From a virus, in IMG/VR virus record IMGVR_UViG_3300012012_000067, positions 1 through 32,101 of that record: a DNA stretch of 32,101 nucleotides; one strand, given 5' to 3'. How positions within the stretch are numbered: the first letter of the stretch is position 1; each line of letters opens with the position of its first letter. The notes beneath the pieces were generated by a model. The model ran no database searches. It was given only the letters and a program-made list of their open reading frames with translations, and was not told the origin of the DNA. A program made the position numbers and the translations under genes. Shown in pieces: positions 1 to 8,674 of the stretch.

Positions 1-378
1 GCGTATCAAACAACACATGACTGGGTGGAAGAAGTCGGGTTTATCAAGCACCCGACAATCGAGTGGTTTGGGGCTTCACCAGACGGGCTTACAGGTGACG
101 GGCTGATTGAGATCAAATGCCCCAACACCTCGACGCACCTAGACTGGAGGCTCGATGGAGTAGTGCCTGCAAAGCACAAACCGCAGATGCTGGCACAGCT
201 CGCTTGCACAGGACGGAAGTGGGTGGACTTTGTATCGTTCGACCCACGCCTGCCAGAAAAGCTACAGTTGTTTGTAGTTAGATTTGAACCAGATCAGAAG
301 GAGATAGACGCACTCGAAACAAAGGTCAAAGCATTCTTAGTAGACGTACAAACAGCAATCAACAAACTGGAGCAGTGA
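1..378 (+). CDS. YqaJ/lambda-type exonuclease, C-terminal part (5' truncated by window edge)
   Basis: This is the C-terminal 125 residues of a YqaJ-like viral recombinase, a 5'-3' exonuclease that makes 3' single-stranded ends for phage recombination. The frame is open from base 1, so the start lies outside the window. The visible core is GASPDGL followed by LIEIKCP. The Asp and the Glu-x-Lys are the metal-binding and catalytic residues of the PD-(D/E)XK fold. A Gln-rich helix (HKPQMLAQLACTG) follows, as is usual for this family. It lies on the plus strand, opposite to almost everything else in the window, and its TGA overlaps the next start (TGATG). A recombination operon probably continues to the left. 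Family assignment is firm; the specific recombination partner is not visible. Confidence 0.9.
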   Translation, partial: AYQTTHDWVEEVGFIKHPTIEWFGASPDGLTGDGLIEIKCPNTSTHLDWRLDGVVPAKHKPQMLAQLACTGRKWVDFVSFDPRLPEKLQLFVVRFEPDQKEIDALETKVKAFLVDVQTAINKLEQ

Positions 379-575
379 TGGTTAAGTACGAACTCTCAGC
401 AGCAATCGGCACGTACCAGAAAGACGGTCAAGAAAAAACCCGGTGGGCAAAGATCGGTACGGTAATGGAAACCAAGTCCGGCAAGCTGGCACTGAAGATC
501 GACACGATCCCGGTCAACTGGGATGGTTGGGCTAGTTTGATGGAACCTCGCCCGAGGGATGATCTGCAATTTTAA
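378..575 (+). CDS. small protein with an SSB-like C-terminal tip, partner of the exonuclease
   Basis: This is a 65-aa protein starting at the ATG that overlaps the exonuclease stop (TGATG), so it is translationally coupled to it. I recognise it only as a small conserved phage protein found beside YqaJ-type exonucleases. It is mostly beta-strand in character (KWAKIG-like and KLALKIDTIPV stretches). It ends in RDDLQF, which resembles the acidic tip of bacterial single-stranded DNA-binding proteins (DDDIPF, with a terminal Phe). A role in binding ssDNA or recruiting SSB-interacting enzymes is inference. Its last 44 bases overlap the endolysin gene on the opposite strand. Confidence 0.75.
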   Translation: MVKYELSAAIGTYQKDGQEKTRWAKIGTVMETKSGKLALKIDTIPVNWDGWASLMEPRPRDDLQF

Positions 576-1095
576 GAGCAAGTTTCTCGCTCTCAATAAC
601 ACGCCTCTCCCAGCCTCGGCCATACGTCTCCCAGGTTGGGAGAGACTTCATATAACCTAAACGACGCGCACACAGGTCTTTTATCAACTCGTCTACAGGT
701 TGAGCCTCTACAGCCTGCAAAGTCATGCGACCTATAGCACCATCAGGGTTGGCACCGACAGCCTCTTGTAGGAGCTTTGCAGCCCTGCCAGGCCCACTGT
801 TAACACACGTATCAAACACGATGTAGTCAACACCGGCAGGTAGATCGTCTGCCTTAACAGCGTCCCAGTAGCGTCTCTTATAGAACCCGTTCACAAGATC
901 AGGCGTGAGTGCTTTCATCTCGTCATGAGTCACTTGTCTGCCGATATAACCCTCCCAGGCTTTCTGTGTGACACCGAGATTCGTACAACCCTTACGACCG
1001 TCTGGTAGTTGATTACCAGGATCGCGCTCGTCATCAGTGAAACCGCCCTCGTGAGCAATCATCTGCTTGAAAGCAAAGTCCCAGTTCTTATTCAT
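532..1095 (-). CDS. endolysin, GH108 N-acetylmuramidase
   Basis: This 187-aa endolysin cleaves peptidoglycan at the end of infection. The N-terminus has the GH108 (DUF847) signature: the catalytic Glu is in MIAHEGG (residues 12-18), followed by a long loop, TNLGVTQKAW and YKRRYWD. The middle contains VDYIVFDTCVNSGPGRA, typical of this family. The C-terminal third (GANPDGAIGRMTLQAV) matches the peptidoglycan-binding domain normally fused to GH108. No signal peptide or membrane segment is present, so it needs a holin, which is encoded just upstream with a 4-base ATGA overlap. Length is normal for the family. It is the last gene of the minus-strand late operon. Confidence 0.93.
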   Translation of the reverse strand: MNKNWDFAFKQMIAHEGGFTDDERDPGNQLPDGRKGCTNLGVTQKAWEGYIGRQVTHDEMKALTPDLVNGFYKRRYWDAVKADDLPAGVDYIVFDTCVNSGPGRAAKLLQEAVGANPDGAIGRMTLQAVEAQPVDELIKDLCARRLGYMKSLPTWETYGRGWERRVIESEKLALKIADHPSGEVPSN

Positions 1096-1499
1096 CGCTT
1101 CCTCATGTCAATGATCTTCTCAAGAGTCCGGCCACCAAAGTAAAACGACATAATGAGCATGCCCCACTGACCCAATAGCTCAACATAGTTCTGGTTTGTA
1201 TCCTTGCCAAACGCAGACATCATGGCAAACGTGAAATAGCCTGCCAGAATGAATATAAGCGTCATAGGGCGTATATTTTTTGACAGCCATGAGTCACTAC
1301 CCATGTCTGCTTTTAATCGCTCTGTGAGGTTGTTTTGCTCAATCTCAAAGAGCTTAGTTTCGTTGGCAATCTTGGCTAACTCACCGTCCTGGTGGAGTTT
1401 TGCAAGCTCAGCCTTAGCCTTGTCTGCTGCTGCTTGGTCAGGCAACACACGGTCAAGGATCTTGCTACCAACTTCAAGCAGAGGCCCGAGTGGAATCAT
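1092..1499 (-). CDS. holin, GTA_holin_3TM type
   Basis: This 135-aa membrane protein resembles the holin family first defined in gene transfer agents (GTA_holin_3TM). It has an N-terminal amphipathic segment (IPLGPLLEVGSKILDRVLP), a charged helix rich in Ala, Lys and Glu (residues 22-60), then two clear membrane segments at about residues 80-97 and 108-123. It ends in the family-like FYFGGRTLEKI. It lies directly before the endolysin and overlaps it by ATGA, as expected for a holin-endolysin pair. The Shine-Dalgarno AAGGAG lies just upstream, inside or beside a 13-base tandem repeat. Which of the five membrane proteins here times lysis is unknown, but this is the best holin candidate. Confidence 0.82.
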   Translation of the reverse strand: MIPLGPLLEVGSKILDRVLPDQAAADKAKAELAKLHQDGELAKIANETKLFEIEQNNLTERLKADMGSDSWLSKNIRPMTLIFILAGYFTFAMMSAFGKDTNQNYVELLGQWGMLIMSFYFGGRTLEKIIDMRKR

Positions 1500-1504
1500 C
1501 GTCC

Positions 1505-1777
1505 TTACTCCTTAGAAATGTTCCTTAGAAATGTTGCCGCAGCTTTAGCACCCTGGCGACCAGCAATACCGCCGACGGCACCGATAGACAACATCATTAC
1601 ATCTTTCAAAATCGATAGAAATTTGTCATCGATAGGGCTGATGTTCTCCATATCGTGTTCTACAAATAGAACCCCAAGAATAATCGACACGACAGAGATC
1701 ACAAGAATAAACGTGAGCGATAGAGCAATGATCGCCCAGACCCTGACCTCTATCTGTTCTGCGGTTAAGTCTTTCAT
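1505..1777 (-). CDS. small two-pass membrane protein of the lysis cassette
   Basis: This 90-aa protein starts at MKDLTAEQ. A longer reading frame extends upstream, but the added stretch overlaps the 39-aa gene and lacks a better start. It has one long hydrophobic segment (IIALSLTFILVISVVSIILG, about residues 14-33) and a second weaker one (MLSIGAVGGIAG, about 65-76), separated by an acidic loop. The tail is basic. No family is recognised. By position it could be a second holin, an antiholin or a pinholin-like regulator. Its last codons lie in a 13-bp tandem duplication that also affects the holin ribosome binding site. Confidence 0.72.
   Translation of the reverse strand: MKDLTAEQIEVRVWAIIALSLTFILVISVVSIILGVLFVEHDMENISPIDDKFLSILKDVMMLSIGAVGGIAGRQGAKAAATFLRNISKE
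1509..1534. repeat. perfect 13-bp tandem duplication over the end of the 90-aa gene
   Basis: The 13-mer tccttagaaatgt occurs twice back to back (1509-1521 and 1522-1534). On the minus strand each copy carries AAGGA, so the duplication reaches the ribosome binding region of the holin and rewrites the last codons of the upstream 90-aa protein. Confidence 0.9.
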
Positions 1778-1778
1778 G

Positions 1779-1898
1779 TTATTGCCCCAGGAGATACAGC
1801 ATCCACACAATGACAGCCATACAGATTGCAAGGATGACTGCTAATGCTCCAGCATCCTGCACGCTTTCATCTTCATCATTTTCGGGTTTACTGTCCAT
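1779..1898 (-). CDS. 39-aa single-pass membrane peptide
   Basis: This very short gene reads MDSKPENDEDE at the N-terminus, then one strongly hydrophobic segment (ALAVILAICMAVIVWMLYLL, residues 18-37) and ends in GQ. The acidic N-terminus and single membrane segment form a typical small tail-anchored peptide. Its start overlaps the end of the 162-aa gene by 11 bases, and its TAA lies one base before the ATG of the 90-aa gene, so it fits tightly in the chain. This spacing and its composition are the reasons for calling it real. Function is unknown; a lysis accessory role is inferred from position. Confidence 0.65.
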   Translation of the reverse strand: MDSKPENDEDESVQDAGALAVILAICMAVIVWMLYLLGQ

Positions 1899-2376
1899 TC
1901 GGCCATGCCTCGATGATGTAGTTGACCAGATGGTAAAGAATGATCCCACCAGTGCCGATCACCGTAGCAATCAATGCACGTTCTCGCTTCTGCTTTTCCA
2001 ACCTTTCAGCCTCACGCTTGGCAGCAAGTTCAGCAGCCTTGCGCTTTTGCACGATTGCTGTGTGTTCTGCAATGATCTCATCCCACACATCACCCTGCCC
2101 AGACCACACAAGGTATTGTTGTAGTTCTCGCTCCATATCTCGTATCTTGCGAGCAGCAATAACAGACTCCATCGCTTCTGACATTGCCGACCGCTGATCT
2201 TCTGGTTTTAGTTTGGCACGCTCTTCGTTACTAGCCTTTTGAACGGCATCACGCGCCTCGAAAAGCTGTAAAAAGTCACCAAGACAGTCTTGAGCCTGTT
2301 TGCCGATACTAATGGCTTTTTTGATGCCCTCAACCGCAGCCTCGGCAGTGGCAAGAGCTACGGCTACTTCTATCAT
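1888..2376 (-). CDS. coiled-coil protein with C-terminal membrane anchor
   Basis: This 162-aa protein has a mildly hydrophobic Ala-rich N-terminus (IEVAVALATAEAAVEGI), a long charged helical middle (residues 40-130, with KRKAAELAAKREAERLEKQK) and one membrane segment near the C-terminus (LIATVIGTGGIILYHLV, about 136-152). It starts one base after the stop of the XhlA-like gene and overlaps the 39-aa gene. No family is recognised. The long charged helix next to a membrane anchor would suit a protein spanning the periplasm, like a spanin, but the expected orientation (N-terminal anchor or lipobox) is not met, so this is only a suggestion. Confidence 0.75.
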   Translation of the reverse strand: MIEVAVALATAEAAVEGIKKAISIGKQAQDCLGDFLQLFEARDAVQKASNEERAKLKPEDQRSAMSEAMESVIAARKIRDMERELQQYLVWSGQGDVWDEIIAEHTAIVQKRKAAELAAKREAERLEKQKRERALIATVIGTGGIILYHLVNYIIEAWPNGQ

Positions 2377-2377
2377 T

Positions 2378-2533
2378 TCACACCTTCAGAACAAGCCCCA
2401 GCAATAGCAGGATGATAGCGCCAGCAGACCCTAGCAGGATAGTCTCAAGTCTCTTAAGCCTGGCGTTGATTCCCTCATATCGAACAGCGCAAACTTCTTC
2501 GTGAGCAGAAAAACGGGCTTCCAGTTCCATCAT
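2378..2533 (-). CDS. XhlA-like small membrane protein
   Basis: This 51-aa protein has an amphipathic N-terminal half (FSAHEEVCAVRYEGINARLK) followed by a membrane segment (TILLGSAGAIILLLLGLVL). That layout and the wording of the helix resemble phage XhlA-type (haemolysin-associated) proteins that help holin and endolysin release. Its ATG overlaps the stop of the preceding gene (ATGA), and its TGA is one base from the next ATG. A second ATG follows immediately in frame. Family assignment is from memory of similar phage proteins and is moderate. Confidence 0.72.
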   Translation of the reverse strand: MMELEARFSAHEEVCAVRYEGINARLKRLETILLGSAGAIILLLLGLVLKV

Positions 2534-2835
2534 GCACTCCAAGGCATTCCATTAGCGGTTACAGGATTCAGTTGCTTTTCGACCTTAGCCGTTAGATTGG
2601 CTTCTATCTCGGCCTTCTGATCGCCCAGCGCGTCATACACCCAGCCCAGCACGATTTCTTCGGTCAGGTTCTCGTAGGGGATGAATCCAGGCTCATCCGG
2701 GTTGTTAACGTAGGTAGTCGTACCACCGTAGAAGGCAGAGGCTGAGTCCTGTTGAGCGGTGCAAGACCACGCCACGTTGATAACAAACCCATCACTAAGC
2801 ACACGGGTCATGTTTTGGATAGTCCAAGTAATCAT
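2530..2835 (-). CDS. small tail-associated protein, DUF7936-like
   Basis: This 101-aa protein opens with TWTIQNMTRVLSDGFVINV, continues with a short beta region containing WSCTAQQD and SAFYG, and has a well-conserved central block YENLTEEIVLGWVYDALG. It ends with NPVTANGMPW. This pattern is shared with small phage proteins encoded beside tail fibres (DUF7936 by recollection). It contains no membrane segment or catalytic motif. It starts three bases after the tail-fibre stop, so it is most likely a fibre-associated or late accessory protein rather than part of lysis. The exact role is unknown. Confidence 0.75.
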   Translation of the reverse strand: MITWTIQNMTRVLSDGFVINVAWSCTAQQDSASAFYGGTTTYVNNPDEPGFIPYENLTEEIVLGWVYDALGDQKAEIEANLTAKVEKQLNPVTANGMPWSA

Positions 2836-2838
2836 GGT

Positions 2839-5800
2839 TTATTCCTCAATGAACTCTTGAATTGCGTCAAGACCAAAATGGTTGTTGACAAACCGAAGCA
2901 ACTTTTCAACATCAATCTTTAGCACTTTGCCCGTTGGCGTGTGTTTGGATTTGAAGATCCATTCATTTGTCTCTTTGTCGTGCGGTGAGAACAACGTGGC
3001 GTTACCCGCTGCGTCCATAACGTAGGCTTCACCAGCAGCAGAGTAAATCGATATGCCGTTGGCGAGGGTGCCGACAGGAGCAGTGCCGTTAAAGATGTTG
3101 AGCGCAGCCGTGCCAACCGTCGTGGCGCGGTTTGCTGTGTCGCCGATACTGACGTTGCCTGCGCTAGTGATACGCACTTTTTCAGTTGCCGCTGAGTTTG
3201 CGGCAGAAGTCCAAAACGACAAAGCACCTGCGACTGTTGTTGCGTTGTTATCTGCCAAGCTGCGGACTCTTGCAACAGTGTGCGGCCCAATTCCACTTGG
3301 GTCTGATGAGTAAAAATCTAAATCACCAACAGTGTCGTTAGCTGTCCATGTTTTACTCTGAGTGTCTTTAATCGTCAGGACAGGCGTTGTACCAGCTACA
3401 TCCAAAACACTAACAGGCGAACTTGTCCCAATACCAACCTGGTCGTTCCCCGCATCCACAAACAACGCATGAGTGTTAGTGTCAGACTCGACACGGAAGT
3501 CAGCGTCTACACCATCTTCGTTAAAAACAGCACCAGTGCCAGCAGCGGGTTTGGCGATGAGAGCGCCGGTGGAGTCGATGCGGAGGCGTTCATTTGCATC
3601 AACGCCGCCACCACCGTTGTCCCGTGTACCAAACACAAGTGCTGTATCTGGTGTACTTGATTCTGCTATTGAAGCAACATAAGCCCCAACACCGGCGGTT
3701 GGAGAAGATGCGTCAGAAGTAAAAAACTGTAAACCGCCTGTTGGTTGACCTGCTAATTGCCCCGTATCGGTATCAGTAATCCTAAGCAGAGTATTTCCGT
3801 AAGTTGCACCACCTACCTTGGTGTCAGAAACTGACGTTTGCGAAACGCTTACAGTGTATGTACCCGTACCACCCGTGCCGGTGCCCAACGCAGTAATGCG
3901 CGTATAGGGTTGAACAGTTAAACCAGCAACTAAATCACCAACAGCAAGAGTCCCAGAGGACACCGCTGTTACATCCATCGTTGTGCCAGTAATAGATGCG
4001 GTAACACTCCAAGTGTTGTTATTTGAACCAGCAATTTCCAGTTTTGTTAAAGGACTAGTTGCTCCAATACCGACGTTGCCGGAGGAGTCGATTTTTACTA
4101 CTTCATTGCCATCGCTTTTTTGCCATACAAAGTCAGTTGCTCGGTACGAAGCAGAAATGTTGGCAGAGAACGCATCGTTCAAGTAGTTGATACGAGCCGC
4201 TGTGCCGCTTGTTTGGAAAAAGAAGTTGTAACCGCTAGAGGGTTGAAGGCGAGCACTTCCAGCCACATCCAGCTTGTACCCCGGTAAATTCGTACCAATA
4301 CCGACGTTGCCATCTTTGTCGATACGCATTTTTTCAGACGCATCACCAACAGCATAAGCCGCAGTTCCAAACACTAAGTCAGCGCCACCCTGCGCTGATC
4401 CAAATGCTTGAGCAACAGTTTTCACAAAGGCTTTTACACCCGTGCCGTTGACAGATGCGTCATTGGTGTAGAACTGAATTTCGCCAATATCAGCGCCGGT
4501 TGTTACGGTATTTGTTGAGTTATTTAACCGCAGGATCGGGTCAACTGTTGTGCTGATTTCAACATTTGTATTGGGCGCATTCGTACCAATACCGACGTTG
4601 CCGGAACCGTCGATGCGCATCTTTTCTGTTGGATCGGCCCCGCTGGAATTGGTTCCGAAAGTCAACGCAGTTACGCCGCCGCCGACGTTGATAGCCTTGA
4701 TAAAACCAGCGCGAATACTTCCCAAAGTAAGGGTGCCGTTTGTCGGGCTTAGATACAGTGCAACGGTTGTATTAGTGGTTGTGCTGAAGTTTTGGAATAT
4801 AGTGGCTGCTTCTCCACCACCGTTTACCTCGTAGGTATTTAGTTTTGCGATGGGCGAAATCGCCCCAATACCAACCCGATTATTCGCAGCATCAATAACA
4901 AATGTGTTGCTATCAAAGTTCAGGCCATTAGGCGTACTAACCGCGCTGGAGTTGATTGTCAGGGCATCACCAGACGCATCACCAAGTGTTGCCCCGCCAT
5001 TAGCAGCAAAGGCAGTAGCAACAGTGACTGCACCAGTCGAATCCGCAATCGTGATGGCGGCAGTGCCATCTTTGGCGTTGATATTGCTGACTTCAATCGT
5101 GGTCAGATCCAATGCAGCGTTCGTGATCTGTACCTGTCCCGTACCATTAGGGGCAATGATGATGTTGCCGTTAACACCGTCTTCAATCGTAATACTGCCG
5201 GAGTTAGAACCATCATTCGTATCAAGTACAAGATCGCTGGCACCGTTAGTTGTAATCTTGGTTGTTGCGCTTGCATTGCCAGCAATAATGCTTGCAGCGT
5301 CTGCGAAGATCAGTCCAGTTCCATTTGTTTGCAAATAAATGCCACCGTTTGTATTTGTGGCTTTAATTAAGTTTGTACCTAGTGCAGCCTGGCCAACCTC
5401 AAGATTTCCGGTTTTTAGATAGTTACTAAACGTGGTAATACCAGTGCCGTTAGGCGCAACAACAATGTTGCCATTGGTATCTGTAGATGACAGCGTGTTG
5501 CCATCCAGACGGAGATTGTCGCTGTTGACCTGAGTGCCGGTGATTGTCGTTGCAGTCAGCGTACCGCCAAACGTAGCATTAGCACCGTTCCAATAAGCTC
5601 GTGGATTGCCATCACCGTCAGAAAGAACGATGTAGTTACTTGCAGTACGGATATCCAGACCGCCTTGATTACCGTCGTAATTGCCGATAATCGTGTTCTT
5701 GTTGCCGTTTGTAATTAACGAACCGGCAGCACTACCAACAGCCGTATTGTTGCTGCCTGTAGCCGTTCCAAGCGCACTCTGACCAATTGCAGTATTGTTG

Positions 5801-7071
5801 TTGCCGTTCAGGTTTGCAGTCAGTGAGCCAGCACCTACAGCGGTGTTCAACGAACCACCTTGGTGACTAGTCATTGATACATGACCTACAGCAGTATTCC
5901 CAGTTCCACCAGTGTTGCTAGTCAAGCTGAGATTGCCGACTGCTGTATTCAGATCACCGACCGTGTTAGCAGCGAGGGCACTTCTACCCAGAGCGGTATT
6001 CGTCAGGACAGATCCAAGACCCTTGCCAAGCGTCACTCCGTTTGCCGTAAGGTCTTTGGTAACAGTTATTGCACCAGTGCTGTTAGCGATAGATGCAGCA
6101 GCAGTACCGTCTCTAGCCTTGATGTTTGTAACCTCTAGGTTTTCAACATCAATCGGGCCATTGGTAAAGTTATGACCACCAGACGCCTCATACGTAATAG
6201 ACGGTGCCGTGCCGCCAGCACCAGATACACCTATAATTGATGCGCTAAACGCATTAAAACCGTCGTAAGACAAAAACACAACACGACCTAGAACATCTCC
6301 CAATGTGTTTGCAGCTAATGTACCAACGGTTCCAGACGGGTAATGTCTAAACGTCAGTGTAGATGAAAGACTGGCTGTTGCAGACCAATTGTAAAATCCA
6401 AGTGAAGGCCACAACCCAGATAATTCACTAGCAGTTCCATGAATTTCGATTTTGCTCGTTACTGAAGTTGTTCGCGCTGGCTTTCCTAAAATTACGTTTC
6501 CAAACTGATCGATAACAGTCGGTGTTGTATCAGGGTTTGTAGCATCTTCAACAAGCAGCGCATTGCCTGTACCAAGCTGGGTGATTCGTAGGGCAGCATT
6601 AATGTTATCGGTTGTCTCAATAACAGTTGCTTTGCTAAACGTCGCAATACCAGTAGAGTCAGCAAGCGATATCGAGGTAGTACCATCCTTCGCTTTGATA
6701 TTGGTTACTTCTAAATTTGTCGTGTCAATCGTGGTTGCGTTGATGTCGCCAGTAATGTTACCGTTCCATCCAGCAGACGAGAAATAACCAGCAGACGCAC
6801 CACCTACAGCAACACCCAACTGATTAGCAGCGTATCCGTATAGACCTGTATCAAGATCACCATACAGTTGAATACCAGGCGCAGCAGCAGTGCCTTGTGG
6901 AACAACATACACATCCATTGCACCGGATTGCCATTCTTTCAGGTCACTCATCAACTCCCGAATGGCATTGTTGATACCACTAGGCGCACAACCCTCAGCG
7001 ATATTGATACCGTTGATATCGGTATTGTTGCCTGGGGTAGTGGAAAATTCACTGATTTTGGTCTTTGACAT
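2839..7071 (-). CDS. long repeat-built tail fibre
   Basis: This 1410-aa protein is the probable receptor-binding fibre. The N-terminus ([20 protein letters not shown]) is a typical virion-attachment region. The rest is built from several repeat classes. NxKAxDGT-type units lie near residues 125, 320 and 668. A YadA-head-like block of NTAVG/NTAIG units lies at about 357-460. VAPNGTG units lie around 540 and 645. Five VGIGxxxP units lie near 735, 829, 926, 1000 and 1213. The C-terminus (about 1350-1410) has [15 protein letters not shown] and [11 protein letters not shown], a short end module seen on other phage fibres. I do not see a peptidase S74 self-cleaving chaperone. Start has AAGGA six bases upstream. 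Confidence 0.9.
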   Translation of the reverse strand: MSKTKISEFSTTPGNNTDINGINIAEGCAPSGINNAIRELMSDLKEWQSGAMDVYVVPQGTAAAPGIQLYGDLDTGLYGYAANQLGVAVGGASAGYFSSAGWNGNITGDINATTIDTTNLEVTNIKAKDGTTSISLADSTGIATFSKATVIETTDNINAALRITQLGTGNALLVEDATNPDTTPTVIDQFGNVILGKPARTTSVTSKIEIHGTASELSGLWPSLGFYNWSATASLSSTLTFRHYPSGTVGTLAANTLGDVLGRVVFLSYDGFNAFSASIIGVSGAGGTAPSITYEASGGHNFTNGPIDVENLEVTNIKARDGTAAASIANSTGAITVTKDLTANGVTLGKGLGSVLTNTALGRSALAANTVGDLNTAVGNLSLTSNTGGTGNTAVGHVSMTSHQGGSLNTAVGAGSLTANLNGNNNTAIGQSALGTATGSNNTAVGSAAGSLITNGNKNTIIGNYDGNQGGLDIRTASNYIVLSDGDGNPRAYWNGANATFGGTLTATTITGTQVNSDNLRLDGNTLSSTDTNGNIVVAPNGTGITTFSNYLKTGNLEVGQAALGTNLIKATNTNGGIYLQTNGTGLIFADAASIIAGNASATTKITTNGASDLVLDTNDGSNSGSITIEDGVNGNIIIAPNGTGQVQITNAALDLTTIEVSNINAKDGTAAITIADSTGAVTVATAFAANGGATLGDASGDALTINSSAVSTPNGLNFDSNTFVIDAANNRVGIGAISPIAKLNTYEVNGGGEAATIFQNFSTTTNTTVALYLSPTNGTLTLGSIRAGFIKAINVGGGVTALTFGTNSSGADPTEKMRIDGSGNVGIGTNAPNTNVEISTTVDPILRLNNSTNTVTTGADIGEIQFYTNDASVNGTGVKAFVKTVAQAFGSAQGGADLVFGTAAYAVGDASEKMRIDKDGNVGIGTNLPGYKLDVAGSARLQPSSGYNFFFQTSGTAARINYLNDAFSANISASYRATDFVWQKSDGNEVVKIDSSGNVGIGATSPLTKLEIAGSNNNTWSVTASITGTTMDVTAVSSGTLAVGDLVAGLTVQPYTRITALGTGTGGTGTYTVSVSQTSVSDTKVGGATYGNTLLRITDTDTGQLAGQPTGGLQFFTSDASSPTAGVGAYVASIAESSTPDTALVFGTRDNGGGGVDANERLRIDSTGALIAKPAAGTGAVFNEDGVDADFRVESDTNTHALFVDAGNDQVGIGTSSPVSVLDVAGTTPVLTIKDTQSKTWTANDTVGDLDFYSSDPSGIGPHTVARVRSLADNNATTVAGALSFWTSAANSAATEKVRITSAGNVSIGDTANRATTVGTAALNIFNGTAPVGTLANGISIYSAAGEAYVMDAAGNATLFSPHDKETNEWIFKSKHTPTGKVLKIDVEKLLRFVNNHFGLDAIQEFIEE

Positions 7072-7073
7072 GA

Positions 7074-8672
7074 TTATTCCTTCATCTGCTCAGCTTGATA
7101 GAGCATATTCAACAATGCTTGATAGTTGATGTCAGAAGCGGCTTGTCTTGCACCTAAAAGACCCCTGGCAACCTGTCCGGTTCCATACGCAGCCTCACCA
7201 ACTACACGAGGTGATGACATTGCAGCCCCAGCAGCCGCAGCAGGCATACCACCTACCGAATACAATCCGATACCACCAAGAGGCGCTGTAGCCCTTTGGA
7301 TTCCTCTAGGAGCTAATTCGCTAAGAGCTTGACCTGCAAGAGCTGGCATCATCTGTTGCCCACCCTGCTGCTCTAATTGTTGAGCAAGTTGGAGACGCTG
7401 GCCGTAGTTCGTATTAGCATTGTTTCTCATCAACGATTGCAGCTTACGCATGGCCGTATCAGCAGAGGCTTTGTTACCAAGAGACAGCGCACGCTCGATC
7501 TCACGAATCTGATCTGTAGCCTCGCTGTAAGCCTGCATCGTCTTAGCGTACGTCGGCGCCTGCTTGTTGATCTCGTTCTTAATCGAGTTGTAGACACCTT
7601 TGACAACCATTTCAGCCTGGGTATTAGGCTTTACCGTCTCAAGCACTTGTCCGACCTTCTGTTTCAGTGCGTCCATGCCCTCTGGAGTATGGAAGTCAGT
7701 CGGGTTGAGGTTTTTCCAGTCCTGAATGGCTTGATTGACTTCTGACAGCTTAGATGCTGCCTCTTCGTTCTTGACCTGTCCCTTATAGGTAACTTTGCTT
7801 TCAGCTTGTTGCAAAGCGTTATCAATCCCGTTGAACGTCAGGACAGTTTTATCACCCCTGATGTTTTGCATGTTGGCACGATAGACATTACCGCGATCAA
7901 CACGCAACTGTTCAAGATTCTGTTTTGCAGCCTCAAGCACATCTGTCATCGGGGCTTGTCCACGCAAGTTCTCAACAAACTGAGCACCTCTAGCGCCACC
8001 CTCACGACCAGCTTGATACGCCTGACTGATAGCCTCTTTGCCTGCTCCAGTAGTAGCTCCCAACATGCTAGGAGCAACCGCCCCTACGCCTTGCACAGCA
8101 GCCGTTCCAGCGCGTGCAGTAAGCGCGAGAGGGTCTACATAGCTTGCAGCACGAGAAAGCGCCTGAGAGGCCGCAGGAAGCCTTGCAGTGGCCATTGAGC
8201 CACCCGTCAACACGGTAGACACATCTGCCATAAACGCAGCAGGATCGGTAGCAATCAATTTCTTGACAGCTTCAGTCGATCCGTACCGCTGGCGATACAT
8301 ATCAGCGACTTGACTAGCAGCTTGACGGGAAGCAGGGTCTTCGCCTATCGCTTGAACAAGTCTTTCTGGAAGGATGTTTTGCAAGGTTCCAGCGGCAACA
8401 TCTAACACAGCTTTGCCGGTTTGAATCGGGCTTGCAATGGCAGAGGCAATATCGCCAACCATGCGACCTACAGAACCAGGGAACGATGCAACGCCTCGTT
8501 CAGCGACTTCCATCGGCCCCATTTCACCGTAAGACACCCGGCTAACGTCGCGGATTTCTTTTTTGAAATCTTGACCAGCACGTTGTAAAACTTGTTCACG
8601 GGTGACGTTATTCGGCACGTTCTCATAAACATGCGTAGAACCGTCGCCAAAGGTAACAGTAATATCAGCCAT
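7074..8672 (-). CDS. candidate internal virion (ejection) protein, 532 aa
   Basis: This 532-aa protein starts at [12 protein letters not shown] nine bases upstream is an alternative with GGAG close by, but the ATG lies just after the previous stop (TAATCATG), the same junction as at the fibre gene. Residues 1-45 form a compact beta domain ([19 protein letters not shown]) also seen at the front of other phage virion proteins. The rest is Ala-, Gln- and Ser-rich helix with no catalytic motif, ending in a glycine/alanine-rich hydrophobic stretch (about 455-500) and a helical tail. Size, composition and its place between tail and fibre genes suggest an ejected core protein. No family name is claimed. 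Confidence 0.75.
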   Translation of the reverse strand: MADITVTFGDGSTHVYENVPNNVTREQVLQRAGQDFKKEIRDVSRVSYGEMGPMEVAERGVASFPGSVGRMVGDIASAIASPIQTGKAVLDVAAGTLQNILPERLVQAIGEDPASRQAASQVADMYRQRYGSTEAVKKLIATDPAAFMADVSTVLTGGSMATARLPAASQALSRAASYVDPLALTARAGTAAVQGVGAVAPSMLGATTGAGKEAISQAYQAGREGGARGAQFVENLRGQAPMTDVLEAAKQNLEQLRVDRGNVYRANMQNIRGDKTVLTFNGIDNALQQAESKVTYKGQVKNEEAASKLSEVNQAIQDWKNLNPTDFHTPEGMDALKQKVGQVLETVKPNTQAEMVVKGVYNSIKNEINKQAPTYAKTMQAYSEATDQIREIERALSLGNKASADTAMRKLQSLMRNNANTNYGQRLQLAQQLEQQGGQQMMPALAGQALSELAPRGIQRATAPLGGIGLYSVGGMPAAAAGAAMSSPRVVGEAAYGTGQVARGLLGARQAASDINYQALLNMLYQAEQMKE

Positions 8673-8674
8673 GA

